DNA from: Pseudomonas sp. PSB18
Lineage (GTDB): Bacteria > Pseudomonadota > Gammaproteobacteria > Pseudomonadales > Pseudomonadaceae
NCBI RefSeq assembly: GCF_014596565.1
Contig: NZ_NOIN01000003.1
Span: 496,001 to 560,000, forward strand
Direction of reading: 5' to 3'
DNA: 64,000 nucleotides
The notes under the pieces are model-generated. The model did not search any database, had not been told where the DNA came from, and was given only the letters and a program-made list of their open reading frames with translations. Of this stretch, positions 55,960 through 64,000 are shown piece after piece. The position numbers and the translations under genes were made by a program. How positions within the stretch are numbered: the first letter of the stretch is position 1; each line of letters starts with the position of its first letter.

Positions 55960-58179
55960 TTATCCACGGAGGGGACGCAAATGATTGATCATGCCAGGGA
56001 TAAGATCACATGCACTGCGCACGCGCGCCTCGACAGGTTGCGACTTCTGCGGCTCGAAAACCCCCGCGAACTGTTCAAACGCAGCCATGATATTCAGGAA
56101 CTCCTTAAGGAAATTCCCACGTCCACTGTCCAATGCGTCAAGCGTCTGGACCAGTTCAACTTTGCCCTGGATCAGGGCGATGTCCCTGGTATACGCCTCT
56201 GCCTCCAGGCGCAGTTGTCTGGCCCGTTCCTCAAGCCGGTTGTACCCGGCAACCATGTTGAGATAGGAAATGGTTTCGGCGATGCCGGAGAGCGTTTTCT
56301 TCAGCGTGTCCATGGCCAACATGGCAATTTGCACCTGAGGGGGCGCCATGCCCATCGCCATCAGATTATCCACGGTCAACTGAGCCTGCTGACCGATTTT
56401 TTCCACGCCGGCTCTTCCAATCAACTCAATCGCATCGGCAACCGATTTCATCTGCGCATCCAATTCGACTCGCTTGGCCTCGGCCTTGTTTTTTTGCGCC
56501 TCTGCAAACGCCCGGTCCTGCTCCAAGGTAGCGATCCATTGCGCCGAGGCGCTCTTGTCGTAGCGGGCACCGAGGTCGATTTGGAGCGCTTTCAATTCGC
56601 GGGTCTGCTGGGCGACGGCAACGAACACCTCTTGAAGCTCATCTTCCATTTCCCTGGAAATTTCAAGTTGCTCATTCCTGTCGTGGGCGTTGTCGAAATC
56701 CTCTTGAATCTGCTTGAGGTTGCCGAGCGCCCGGTCCAATACATACATCGTTGTCTGCGCGCGGCTGCGCAAACCAAACGTCGTACTGTCGATCACAAGC
56801 GCCAGGCCGGTCATTCTCTCTACCACACCCGGCAGATAAGCATGCCGTTGAAACAACATCTGTGCCCGAACGCTGGAGTTCTGAACGCTCGAGTTATGAC
56901 TGCGTAACGCCATCACCTCAAAAGCCGGATAATCGGCGACCCTCAACATCATTCGCCCCATCCTCCTTGATATCAAATTACCCATTTCGTACTCCCGTTG
57001 AGCTTCTGCAAACACTGCAAGCAATGCATCGGAACCGGTGCGAATATCCCGCCAGGGCGTGAGCACTTTCTTCACGTTCCGGATAAATCCCCTCAAGCTC
57101 ACGGCGTTATTTATCTTATCCATCTCCTTTACCGAGGAATCGATATATAAGCCGAGCGCTTCCCATACCAGCATGAGGTTCTGGGTGGCCACTTCAGCTT
57201 CAATCGTAACGGCACTCAGGTTCTGCAGATCGCCTCGCACGCGATTCAACGAACTCAGTGTCTGGCTCTTGCTGGCCATGTTCTGGATGGCAATGTCCTG
57301 TACTTCTTTCAACTGTTTGCGTTGATTGCGTATTCTCTCGGCCTGGACCCCTTGGTAGATACCAAGAACCAACCCGCCGACATTGAGGGTGGCGGCGGCG
57401 ACAATCGCTTCCTTCACCATCTGATCGTATTTCTTATTAAGCTCATCAAGCTCCGCGGCACGCTGATCGATATCATCCTGAAGCACTTGAATGTCCTGCC
57501 TATAGGAATTCTCGCTCACCGCTTTCAACCGCAGCTTGACTTCCGGCAGCACCTTTTCTCGCAGGTCCGTGCCGAAGCGGTCCAGCTCCGACCTGACATT
57601 TTCCGCCTTAACCTGGCAATCCTTCACATCAGAAAGCATGGCATTGAGGTAGTACTTGATCTCTGGAATATCCCCCGAAGGCAGCGTCACGTCGGGGAGC
57701 CGGGGGTGTTTGAGCTTGAGCTGCAGATAGCCCTCTACGGTGCTGATTCCATGTTCCCTGAGGTGTTTCGCTATTTCACTGTCGTCATAAACCTCAACGA
57801 TCCCTGCGCCATTCTCAAGGATCTTTTCGGCAAACAATTTCAGATGAGTGCCGGTCAGCATGATCTCCCGACGCAACGGCGCCCAACGCTTGGCATGGTC
57901 ATAGGTCATCGTGAATGTGCGTAGAAAATCCCTGGCCGTCAGCCCGAGACCACCGTCATCGCCAGCGCCGTAATTTAAATAGGCCACCACGTCGTTATAA
58001 CGGTAAGGTAGCGACAAGCCGAGCACCTCATACCGGCGCAGACTGATGATCTGCTCTTTGGTAAGTTGTATGCCGGGTTCCCGGTTATATTCGTTCCCAC
58101 TGCCCAAAGACGCCTCTATAAAAACTTTGGGCGCTTGCGCTGCGGCATCGACGATCTTATCGTCAGCGTTAAATTCCAT
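55960..58179 (-). CDS. Alpha-xenorhabdolysin (XaxA/YaxA)-like protein with a second coiled-coil module
   Basis: The N-terminal ~400 residues resemble XaxA/YaxA alpha-pore-forming toxins. They show an early LTKEQIISLRRYEVLGLSLP helix, a following DHAKRWAPLRREIMLTGTHL helix, and long amphipathic coiled-coil helices flanking a hydrophobic hairpin at residues 256-276. A C-terminal motif, LTPWRDIRTGSDALLAVFAE, lies at residues 373-392. Residues ~470-700 form a second long coiled coil with another hydrophobic stretch near 600-645, where the binary partner XaxB would be expected. XaxA is about 400 residues, so this 739-residue chain may be a fused or enlarged toxin. There is no signal peptide. AGGAAG precedes the ATG. 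Confidence 0.75.
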   Translation of the reverse strand: MEFNADDKIVDAAAQAPKVFIEASLGSGNEYNREPGIQLTKEQIISLRRYEVLGLSLPYRYNDVVAYLNYGAGDDGGLGLTARDFLRTFTMTYDHAKRWAPLRREIMLTGTHLKLFAEKILENGAGIVEVYDDSEIAKHLREHGISTVEGYLQLKLKHPRLPDVTLPSGDIPEIKYYLNAMLSDVKDCQVKAENVRSELDRFGTDLREKVLPEVKLRLKAVSENSYRQDIQVLQDDIDQRAAELDELNKKYDQMVKEAIVAAATLNVGGLVLGIYQGVQAERIRNQRKQLKEVQDIAIQNMASKSQTLSSLNRVRGDLQNLSAVTIEAEVATQNLMLVWEALGLYIDSSVKEMDKINNAVSLRGFIRNVKKVLTPWRDIRTGSDALLAVFAEAQREYEMGNLISRRMGRMMLRVADYPAFEVMALRSHNSSVQNSSVRAQMLFQRHAYLPGVVERMTGLALVIDSTTFGLRSRAQTTMYVLDRALGNLKQIQEDFDNAHDRNEQLEISREMEDELQEVFVAVAQQTRELKALQIDLGARYDKSASAQWIATLEQDRAFAEAQKNKAEAKRVELDAQMKSVADAIELIGRAGVEKIGQQAQLTVDNLMAMGMAPPQVQIAMLAMDTLKKTLSGIAETISYLNMVAGYNRLEERARQLRLEAEAYTRDIALIQGKVELVQTLDALDSGRGNFLKEFLNIMAAFEQFAGVFEPQKSQPVEARVRSACDLIPGMINHLRPLRG

Positions 58180-58435
58180 CGTAGACTTCCTGTCTTCTAA
58201 AGTTCATTGAAGTTGCGTCGATGACAATCTGAATGAAACATCACAAACATGATTACCGATCGCGCAAAATGACTCTAAAGCAGTTGCGCGCACGCCCACT
58301 ACTCTTCAACTATTAGAAAACAAGACAATGGCCCGAGAGCCCGGACAAGCGCTGAGCCAATGGCAAATATTCAGTCATTACCAAGCGTTAACGACGCTTT
58401 ATCTGGAGCCAGAATGATGAGCGGAACCGACGCAA
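58180..58435. other. AT-richer region upstream of the toxin-like gene
   Basis: This 256-base gap should hold the promoter of the toxin-like gene. It contains an inverted repeat CGCGCAA (58261-58267) and TTGCGCG (58284-58290) spaced by 16 bases, a possible operator. No coding sequence was supported. Confidence 0.4.
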
Positions 58436-59197
58436 CTATTGCAACGGGGTCAGTTGCAATAAACGTTGTCGGTAAATAGGCGCCATGGCGCGAATCTCAG
58501 GGTGAGAGGCCCCCGACAACGACTCACTGCTCACCCGCAGAAAATTCACGTTCCCGGCAGCCAGCGCCTTGCGCAACCAGCCCAGGGCTTCGTCAATGCG
58601 CCCATCACCCGCCAGCACCGCCGCATGACTGAATTGCCCTCGAAAGTCGCCACCTTCGGCCGACCGTCGATACCATTGCACCGCCGCCAACGGATCCGCC
58701 GGACAGCAGCGTCCGTCCTCCAGATAGCGCCCCAACAGATTCATCGACTTTGCGTGGCCCGCCTCGGCGGCGCGACGGTAGAGATTCAAGGCCTGCGCCT
58801 GGTCTTCGGCCACACCGCGCCCGGTCGCCAGCAGATTGGCGTAGTTATACATCCCCCAGTCCAACCCCGCCTCGGCGGCCAGGCGATAATGCCGGGCGGC
58901 GACGCTGGAGTCGGCGACACACCCCCAACCGTGCTCATGACAACGCCCCAGCATGTTGCGCGCCATCGGGTGCCCGCGCCGCGCCGCAATACCGAACCAA
59001 CGTACCGCCAGGACCGGATCCCGGGCGATGCCCTGACCGTCCAGCAGGATCTGACCCAGCAACGCCTGGGCATCGAGCACACCCTCGCCCGCCGCGAGCA
59101 GGATCGCCTGGGCCGCCCGCGCCGGGCTTTCTTCAAGCATCGCCTTGAGAGATTCGCCGTCGAGCACTTCCTCGCGGCGCAGACGAAAGTCCGCCAT
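58436..59197 (-). CDS. Sel1-like (TPR-like) repeat protein
   Basis: Sel1 repeats are short alpha-helical repeats used as protein-interaction scaffolds. The 253-residue protein contains about five repeats from residue 35 onward, such as DAQALLGQILLDGQGIARDP, GMYNYANLLATGRGVAEDQ and KSMNLLGRYLEDGRCCPADP. There is no signal peptide. Its start directly abuts the piuC stop, with no intergenic base, so the two are co-expressed. It is often found next to piuC in Pseudomonas, but its role in iron uptake is not established. Confidence 0.88.
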   Translation of the reverse strand: MADFRLRREEVLDGESLKAMLEESPARAAQAILLAAGEGVLDAQALLGQILLDGQGIARDPVLAVRWFGIAARRGHPMARNMLGRCHEHGWGCVADSSVAARHYRLAAEAGLDWGMYNYANLLATGRGVAEDQAQALNLYRRAAEAGHAKSMNLLGRYLEDGRCCPADPLAAVQWYRRSAEGGDFRGQFSHAAVLAGDGRIDEALGWLRKALAAGNVNFLRVSSESLSGASHPEIRAMAPIYRQRLLQLTPLQ

Positions 59198-59878
59198 CTA
59201 CACCTCGACCCAGCGGCGCAGCAGGTTGTGGTAGGTGCCGGTCAGGCGAATCAACGAAGGATGGTCCGGCACGTCGCGGGTCAATGCCTGGATCGCCCCG
59301 TCCATCTCGAACAGCAACGCGCGCTGGCTGTCTTCGCGCACCAGGCTCTGAACCCAGAAGAACGACGCATAGCGGGCACCACGGGTCACCGGGTTGACCT
59401 TGTGCAGACTGGTGCCCGGATACAACACCATGTCTCCGGCCGGCAACTTGACCCGCTGGGTGCCGTAGGTGTCCTGGATCTCCAGTTCGCCGCCGTCGTA
59501 GTCCCGGGGATCGCTGAAGAACAGGGTGGCCGACAGATCGGTGCGTACCCGTTCAGCGCTGCCCTTAGGTTGGCGCACGGCGTTATCGATGTGGAAGTCG
59601 AAACTGCCGCCGGCGGTGTAACAGTTCAACAGCGGCGGGAACACCTTGTGCGGTATCGCGGCAGACATGAACAGCGGGTTGCTCCACAACCGTTCGAGCA
59701 TCGCGGCGCCAATTTCCTTGCCCAGGGGATGGCCCTCGGGCAATTGCAGGTTGTGCTTGGCCTTGGCCGACTGGTAACCGGCGGTGATCTTCCCGTCCAT
59801 CCACTCGGTCTGTTCCAGCGCCTCGCGGATGCGCTGCACTTCTTCGGGAGAAAACACACCGGGGATGTGCAGCAACAT
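59198..59878 (-). CDS. piuC: Fe(II)/2-oxoglutarate dioxygenase PiuC (PKHD-type)
   Basis: PiuC is an iron-dependent dioxygenase-like protein that in Pseudomonas is encoded beside the siderophore receptor PiuA and influences siderophore-drug uptake. The 226-residue protein has the iron ligands His96 and Asp98 (DFHIDNA) and His159 (GTSLHKVNP), with Arg169 for the 2-oxoglutarate carboxylate. The N-terminus [19 protein letters not shown] fits the family, so I chose the ATG at 59878. It diverges from the receptor gene, and a Fur-box-like sequence lies 33 bases upstream. Confidence 0.93.
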   Translation of the reverse strand: MLLHIPGVFSPEEVQRIREALEQTEWMDGKITAGYQSAKAKHNLQLPEGHPLGKEIGAAMLERLWSNPLFMSAAIPHKVFPPLLNCYTAGGSFDFHIDNAVRQPKGSAERVRTDLSATLFFSDPRDYDGGELEIQDTYGTQRVKLPAGDMVLYPGTSLHKVNPVTRGARYASFFWVQSLVREDSQRALLFEMDGAIQALTRDVPDHPSLIRLTGTYHNLLRRWVEV

Positions 59879-59910
59879 GGATCGAGCCTGTGGATAAAAT
59901 GGGCGCCAAT

Positions 59911-59929
59911 GGTAGTGATTCTTATTAGC
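59911..59929. promoter_or_regulatory. Candidate Fur box upstream of piuC
   Basis: GGTAGTGATTCTTATTAGC matches about 13 of 19 positions of the Fur consensus GATAATGATAATCATTATC. It sits between piuC and the divergent receptor gene and would make both iron-repressed. Confidence 0.6.
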
Positions 59930-60083
59930 TGTGCACAACCCCCACGATGCATCCCGTGACCAAAACCGGAAAGACGAATTATAAAAACGGAAATTCCTCT
60001 CAAATAGAAATATTTCGCAATTGATATAGAGACTCGTTTACCCTATATTCCGCGGCCTCGAAACCTTGGGGAAGGCAATATTC

Positions 60084-62402
60084 ATGTCGCGTCAATCATC
60101 ACCATTACCGGTCCAGTCACCTCGTCTGCTGGCGTCCGCCATTGGCGTCGCCCTGAGTGCGACGGCCGCGGCCCAACTGGCTCAGGCGGCGGAGAACGCC
60201 GATGAAAAGGCCCCGCGCGAGCCCATTGCCCTGGATGCCACCAGCATCACCGGCGAGGCCCAGGACACGACGTCCTATCAGGTCGAAAAAGCCTCTTCCC
60301 CAAAATACACCGCGTCGCTGGTCGACACCCCGCGCTCAGTGACCGTCATCCCTCAGCAAGTGCTCAAGGATACTGGCGCGCTAAATATGCAGGATGCTTT
60401 GCGCACCGTGCCGGGCATCACCTTCGGCGCCGGTGAAGGCGGCAACCCCCAGGGGGACCGCCCATTCATCCGCGGTTTCGATGCCCAGGGTGATACCTAT
60501 CTGGATGGCGTGCGCGACACGGGCTCGCAAAGCCGCGAAATCTTCGCCGTGGAGTCCATCGAAGTCAGCAAGGGGCCGAACTCGGCCATCGGTGGCCGTG
60601 GCGCAGCGGGCGGCACCATCAACCTGGTGAGCAAGAAGGCTCACCTGGGCGACACCTTCGACGGGGGCTTCACCTGGGGCTCGGACCAGACCCAACGCTA
60701 CACCCTGGATGGCAACTATCAGTTCAGCGACAGCGCCGCCGGTCGTCTCAACCTGATGAGCCATGAAAGCAACGTCGCCGGCCGCGACAAGGTCAACTAC
60801 GACCGCTGGGGCATCGCGCCATCGCTGGCGTTCGGCCTCGGCACGGACACCCGGGTCAACCTCGACTACTACCATCTCGAAAGCAACGACCTGCCAGACT
60901 CGGGCATCCCCTACAGCATGCCAGCCTCAGGGCGGACGGCCGACCGCACCCAGTCCAACCCGGACAAACCCAACGACGGCGGCGACAGCAGCAATTTCTA
61001 TGGCCTCACCGACCGCGACTTCCGCAAGACCCGCGTCGACACCGCGACCTTCGCCATCGAGCATGACCTGAGCGATGCACTGACGGTCAAGAACACCCTG
61101 CGCCATGGCTCCAGCCTGCAGGACTACATCCTGACCCAGCCCGACGACAGCAAGGGCAACGTCAACAACGGAACGGTCTGGCGCCGGGCCAACAGCCGGG
61201 TCAGCAACGTCGATACCACCACCAACCAGACCGACCTGTTCGGTGATTTCTATGTGGCCGGGTTCAAGAACAGCTTCTCCACCGGTATCGAATTGAGCCG
61301 CGAGACAGGCGAAAAATCCGCCTACACCGTCAACACCGACACCGTACCGGGCACCGCTGCAGCGAACACCAACTGCACCCCATCGATGATCGGTGCATCG
61401 AGTGGCTTCAACTGTACCTCGTTGTCCAACCCGAACCCGAATGATCCGTGGAACGGCGCCATCGCACGCAACTACGCCGGCACCGACACCACCAGCGTCA
61501 CCCGCGCGCTCTATGTGTTCGACACCCTGGAGCTGACGCCGCAATGGCTGGTGAACATGGGCCTGCGCTACGATCATTTCGACACGAAGTACAAGACCTA
61601 CAACGCCGCCGGCACCACCACGTCCAAGGGCGATGATGTCAGCGAGTTCGTCACCGGTCAGTTGGGCCTGGTCTGGAAGCCCGCTGACAACGGCAGTATC
61701 TACGCCTCCTACGCCACCTCGGCCACACCGCCGGGCAACATGGTCGGCGAAGGCACCGAAGGCAACCCGTTGGGCGGCACGCCGGACCGCAACGGCAACT
61801 TGTTGGCAAGCGACATGGAGCCGGAAACCACCAAGAACTACGAGATCGGCACCAAATGGGACCTGCTGGGCAGTCGCCTCTCGCTGACCGCCGCAGTCTT
61901 CCGCACCGAGAAGGAGAACGCCCGGGTCCAAGTCGATACCACGACCTATGAGAACGCCGGCAAGACCCGTGTCGACGGCCTCGAACTCTCGGCCAGCGGC
62001 AAGATCACCGAAAAATGGCAAGTGTTCGCCGGCTACAGCTACCTGGACAGCGAACAGGTCGATGGCGGCCCGTTGAGCACCACCGACGGCAATGAGCTGC
62101 CGAACACGCCGAAGAACAGCGCCAGCGTCTGGACCACTTACGCGCTCACCTCGAAGCTGACCATCGGCGGCGGCGCCTTCTATGTCGACGACGTGTTCGG
62201 CAGCGTGGCCAATACCACCATGGTCGACTCCTACGTGCGCTACGACGCCATGGCCAACTACAAGGTCAGCAAGCACCTCGACCTGCAACTCAACGTGCAG
62301 AACCTGACGAACGAAACCTACTACGACAAAGCGTTCTCGACCCATTTCGCCAACCAGGCGGCGGGGCGTACGGCGCTGTTGAGCACCAACTTCCATTTCT
62401 GA
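60084..62402 (+). CDS. piuA: TonB-dependent siderophore receptor (PiuA/Fiu-like)
   Basis: PiuA/Fiu receptors import catecholate-type siderophores and siderophore-drug conjugates. The 772-residue protein has an unusually long signal peptide (cut near residue 35, AQLAQAAEN) and a TonB-box-like region. The plug domain contains DTPRSVTVIPQQ and RPFIRGFDAQGDTYLDGVRD, and the beta-barrel ends in the terminal strand LLSTNFHF with a final Phe. It diverges from piuC across a 205-base region with a Fur-box-like site. A REP pair and a terminator follow. Confidence 0.92.
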   Translation: MSRQSSPLPVQSPRLLASAIGVALSATAAAQLAQAAENADEKAPREPIALDATSITGEAQDTTSYQVEKASSPKYTASLVDTPRSVTVIPQQVLKDTGALNMQDALRTVPGITFGAGEGGNPQGDRPFIRGFDAQGDTYLDGVRDTGSQSREIFAVESIEVSKGPNSAIGGRGAAGGTINLVSKKAHLGDTFDGGFTWGSDQTQRYTLDGNYQFSDSAAGRLNLMSHESNVAGRDKVNYDRWGIAPSLAFGLGTDTRVNLDYYHLESNDLPDSGIPYSMPASGRTADRTQSNPDKPNDGGDSSNFYGLTDRDFRKTRVDTATFAIEHDLSDALTVKNTLRHGSSLQDYILTQPDDSKGNVNNGTVWRRANSRVSNVDTTTNQTDLFGDFYVAGFKNSFSTGIELSRETGEKSAYTVNTDTVPGTAAANTNCTPSMIGASSGFNCTSLSNPNPNDPWNGAIARNYAGTDTTSVTRALYVFDTLELTPQWLVNMGLRYDHFDTKYKTYNAAGTTTSKGDDVSEFVTGQLGLVWKPADNGSIYASYATSATPPGNMVGEGTEGNPLGGTPDRNGNLLASDMEPETTKNYEIGTKWDLLGSRLSLTAAVFRTEKENARVQVDTTTYENAGKTRVDGLELSASGKITEKWQVFAGYSYLDSEQVDGGPLSTTDGNELPNTPKNSASVWTTYALTSKLTIGGGAFYVDDVFGSVANTTMVDSYVRYDAMANYKVSKHLDLQLNVQNLTNETYYDKAFSTHFANQAAGRTALLSTNFHF

Positions 62403-62432
62403 TCGGAAATGGCTGGGGCCGTGATGCGGTCA

Positions 62433-62526
62433 CCTGTGGGAGCGAGCCTGCTCGCGAAAGCGTTGGATCAGTCGACACTAATACTGTCTGACACACCGCC
62501 TTCGCGAGCAGGCTCGCTCCCACAGG
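62433..62526. repeat. REP pair (GTGGGAGC type, inverted)
   Basis: CCTGTGGGAGCGAGCCTGCT and an inverted AGGCTCGCTCCCACAGG copy are about 45 bases apart, just after the receptor gene. Confidence 0.75.
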
Positions 62527-62553
62527 GTTGATTTCGACATCACTGACCGTACG

Positions 62554-62590
62554 CAAAAGCCCCGCTCATCTTTTATGAGCGGGGCTTTTA
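62554..62590. terminator. Bidirectional rho-independent terminator after the receptor gene
   Basis: A perfect 15-base stem (AAAAGCCCCGCTCAT and its complement) has a five-base loop, with T-runs on both strands. It separates piuA from the reductase gene. Confidence 0.88.
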
Positions 62591-62670
62591 TGTGTGTTTA
62601 TGAATGCTTCTCGATAACACACGGCATAATGCACGCCGTGATGAACCGTAATGAATGAAAGGCGGGCGAC

Positions 62671-64000
62671 GTGTTGAAGAAAACCCTGTTCCAGTTGCAC
62701 TGGTTTTTCGGCATCAGTGCCGGGCTGGTCCTGGCGTTTATGGGCATTACCGGTGCGGCGGTGTCGTTCCAGGACGAGATCCTGCGGGCGCTGAACCCAC
62801 AGGTGCTGACGGTGGAGAAACAACCGGCCGGTGTCCTGCCACCCGCCGAACTGGTGGAACAGATCGAGGCCACCGCCGGTAAAACCGTCGCCATGCTCTG
62901 GGTCGAGACCGACAGCGGCAATGCCGCACGGGCGATCTTCGCCGCGCCGCCCGGGGAGAAGCGCGGGGCCATGCGCTACTTCAACCCGTACAACGCTCAA
63001 TTCATGGGCGATGTGGTGGGCCAGGACTTCTTCGGCCTGCTGCTCAAGCTGCACCGCATCCTGGCCCTGGAGGACGTGGGCCGGCAGATCACCGGGGCCT
63101 GCACGTTGATCCTGGTGTTTTTCTGCCTGTCCGGGTTGTACCTGCGTTGGCCGCGCCAGTGGAAGAGCTGGCGTGCCTGGCTGACCCTCGACTGGCAGAA
63201 GAAAGGCCGCAGTTTCAACTGGGATTTGCATTCGGTGGCCGGCACCTGGTGCCTGGCGTTCTACCTGTTGGCGGCCCTGACCGGGCTGACTTGGTCCTAC
63301 GATTGGTACAACAAAGGCGTGACCCGCCTGCTCTCCGACTCACCGAAGCAAGAACGTGTGCGCAACCGCGGCCCCGCGCCTGACGGCCCGCCGCCGGTGG
63401 TCGATTACCGGGCCATGTGGAGCAGCATCTACAGCGCCGCCGGCCCGGACCTGGCGTCCTATAATGTGCGCCTGCCGCCGGTGGCCGGGCAACCGGCGAC
63501 GGTGTTCTACCTGTTGAAGCATTCGCCCCATGACCGGGCACTGAACCAGATCGTCCTCGACCCGGCCACCGGCGTTGTCAGCCAACACAGTCGCTACAGC
63601 GACAAGAGCCTCAAGGCGCAACTGCTGACCAGCGTTTATGCCTTGCATGTAGGAAGTTACTTCGGCCTGATCGGGCGGATCCTGGTGACGGTGGCGGCGC
63701 TGACCATGCCACTGTTCTTCATCACCGGTTGGTTGTTGTACCTGGATCGTCGCCGCAAGAAACGTCAAGTCCGGCAAGCGCGCCAGGGGTTGGCGGCCAG
63801 CCACGGCGACGCGCCCGCGTGGCTGATCGGCTTCGCCAGCCAGAGCGGCTTTGCCGAACAGTTGGCGTGGCAGACCGCCGGCCAGCTCCAGGCCGCCGGT
63901 CTGCCGGTGAATGTCCAGCCACTGGCCGGCGTCAGCGAGCAGGACCTGAGCAACTCCACCCATGCCTTGTTTGTGGTCAGTACCTTTGGCGACGGCGAAG
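62671..64000 (+). CDS. PepSY-domain/flavodoxin reductase, 3' end beyond window
   Basis: This open frame runs off the window (443 codons seen). It starts at a GTG with AAAGGC upstream. The N-terminal part is a PepSY-associated membrane region: a first helix at about residues 10-30 with the family segment [15 protein letters not shown], and further helices near residues 145-160, 185-205 and 325-345. From about residue 385 a flavodoxin-like nucleotide domain begins ([17 protein letters not shown]). Such proteins usually continue into FAD/NADPH-binding domains and reduce Fe(III) or siderophores in the periplasm. Location beside piuA supports an iron-uptake role, by inference. Confidence 0.85.
   Translation, partial: MLKKTLFQLHWFFGISAGLVLAFMGITGAAVSFQDEILRALNPQVLTVEKQPAGVLPPAELVEQIEATAGKTVAMLWVETDSGNAARAIFAAPPGEKRGAMRYFNPYNAQFMGDVVGQDFFGLLLKLHRILALEDVGRQITGACTLILVFFCLSGLYLRWPRQWKSWRAWLTLDWQKKGRSFNWDLHSVAGTWCLAFYLLAALTGLTWSYDWYNKGVTRLLSDSPKQERVRNRGPAPDGPPPVVDYRAMWSSIYSAAGPDLASYNVRLPPVAGQPATVFYLLKHSPHDRALNQIVLDPATGVVSQHSRYSDKSLKAQLLTSVYALHVGSYFGLIGRILVTVAALTMPLFFITGWLLYLDRRRKKRQVRQARQGLAASHGDAPAWLIGFASQSGFAEQLAWQTAGQLQAAGLPVNVQPLAGVSEQDLSNSTHALFVVSTFGDGE

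Noticed and set aside
55957..56907. Plus-strand frames opposite the toxin-like gene
   Set aside because: Weak residue patterns and no ribosome-binding site; the minus-strand frame is uninterrupted for 739 codons with coherent coiled-coil periodicity.

Overview
This window is chromosomal DNA of a Pseudomonas species, most likely from the P. fluorescens group. The evidence is the gene order (ptsN-rapZ-ptsO, yhdP-rng-maf-mreDCB diverging from gatCAB, a dpp dipeptide-uptake locus with an OprD-family porin, roxSR, piuA/piuC), the high GC with strong GC bias at third codon positions, and the many REP-type palindromes of the kind that litter P. fluorescens-group intergenic DNA. No rRNA, tRNA, CRISPR array, prophage or transposase gene was seen.

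Layout. 1-1.6 kb: the end of the rpoN-linked nitrogen phosphotransferase operon (ptsN, rapZ, NPr). 1.7-6.1 kb: the TldD/TldE (PmbA) peptidase pair, with darP (yjgA) between them and a nitrilase-family amidase upstream of tldD. 6.2-15.2 kb (minus): a cell-envelope and shape block, yhdP, rng, maf, mreD, mreC, mreB. 15.4-18.7 kb: gatCAB, the tRNA amidotransferase. 18.8-21.8 kb: an RlpA-type lipoprotein, a Ca2+/Na+ antiporter, a carboxymuconolactone decarboxylase-like protein and an AEC-type permease. 22-29.4 kb: a D-galactarate/glucarate catabolic operon (kdgD, ketoglutarate semialdehyde dehydrogenase, a GudP-like transporter, garD), a good candidate operator in front of kdgD, two small unknown genes, and a FadR-type GntR regulator. 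29.5-34.1 kb: an SbmA/BacA-like ABC exporter, the RoxS/RoxR redox two-component system and a periplasmic SIMPL-domain protein.

34.4-47 kb is a large peptide-uptake locus. It has three tandem DppA-like binding proteins, an OprD-family porin, a fourth DppA-like protein, and then dppB, dppC, dppD and dppF. Several structured intergenic hairpins and repeated GCAAACG-type motifs punctuate it. 47-53.3 kb: a small secreted acidic protein, prfC (RF3), and an OpuC-type osmoprotectant ABC operon. That operon is interrupted by a 267-bp nested-palindrome element with perfect 32-bp terminal inverted repeats. 53.5-55 kb: ornithine decarboxylase (speC), preceded by a promoter, a terminator and possibly a leader ORF that look like a small RNA or attenuator.

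55-58.4 kb is the most unusual part: two genes that look less GC-rich and richer in helix-forming residues than their neighbours. The larger (739 aa) resembles the alpha-xenorhabdolysin (XaxA/YaxA) family of alpha-pore-forming toxins in its first ~400 residues. It carries a second long coiled-coil/hydrophobic module where XaxB would sit, so it may be a natural single-chain or variant XaxAB toxin. Its 292-aa helical partner is unrecognised. 58.4-64 kb: an iron-uptake cluster with a Sel1-repeat protein, the Fe(II) dioxygenase PiuC, a TonB-dependent siderophore receptor and the start of a PepSY-flavodoxin reductase, with a candidate Fur box in front of piuC.
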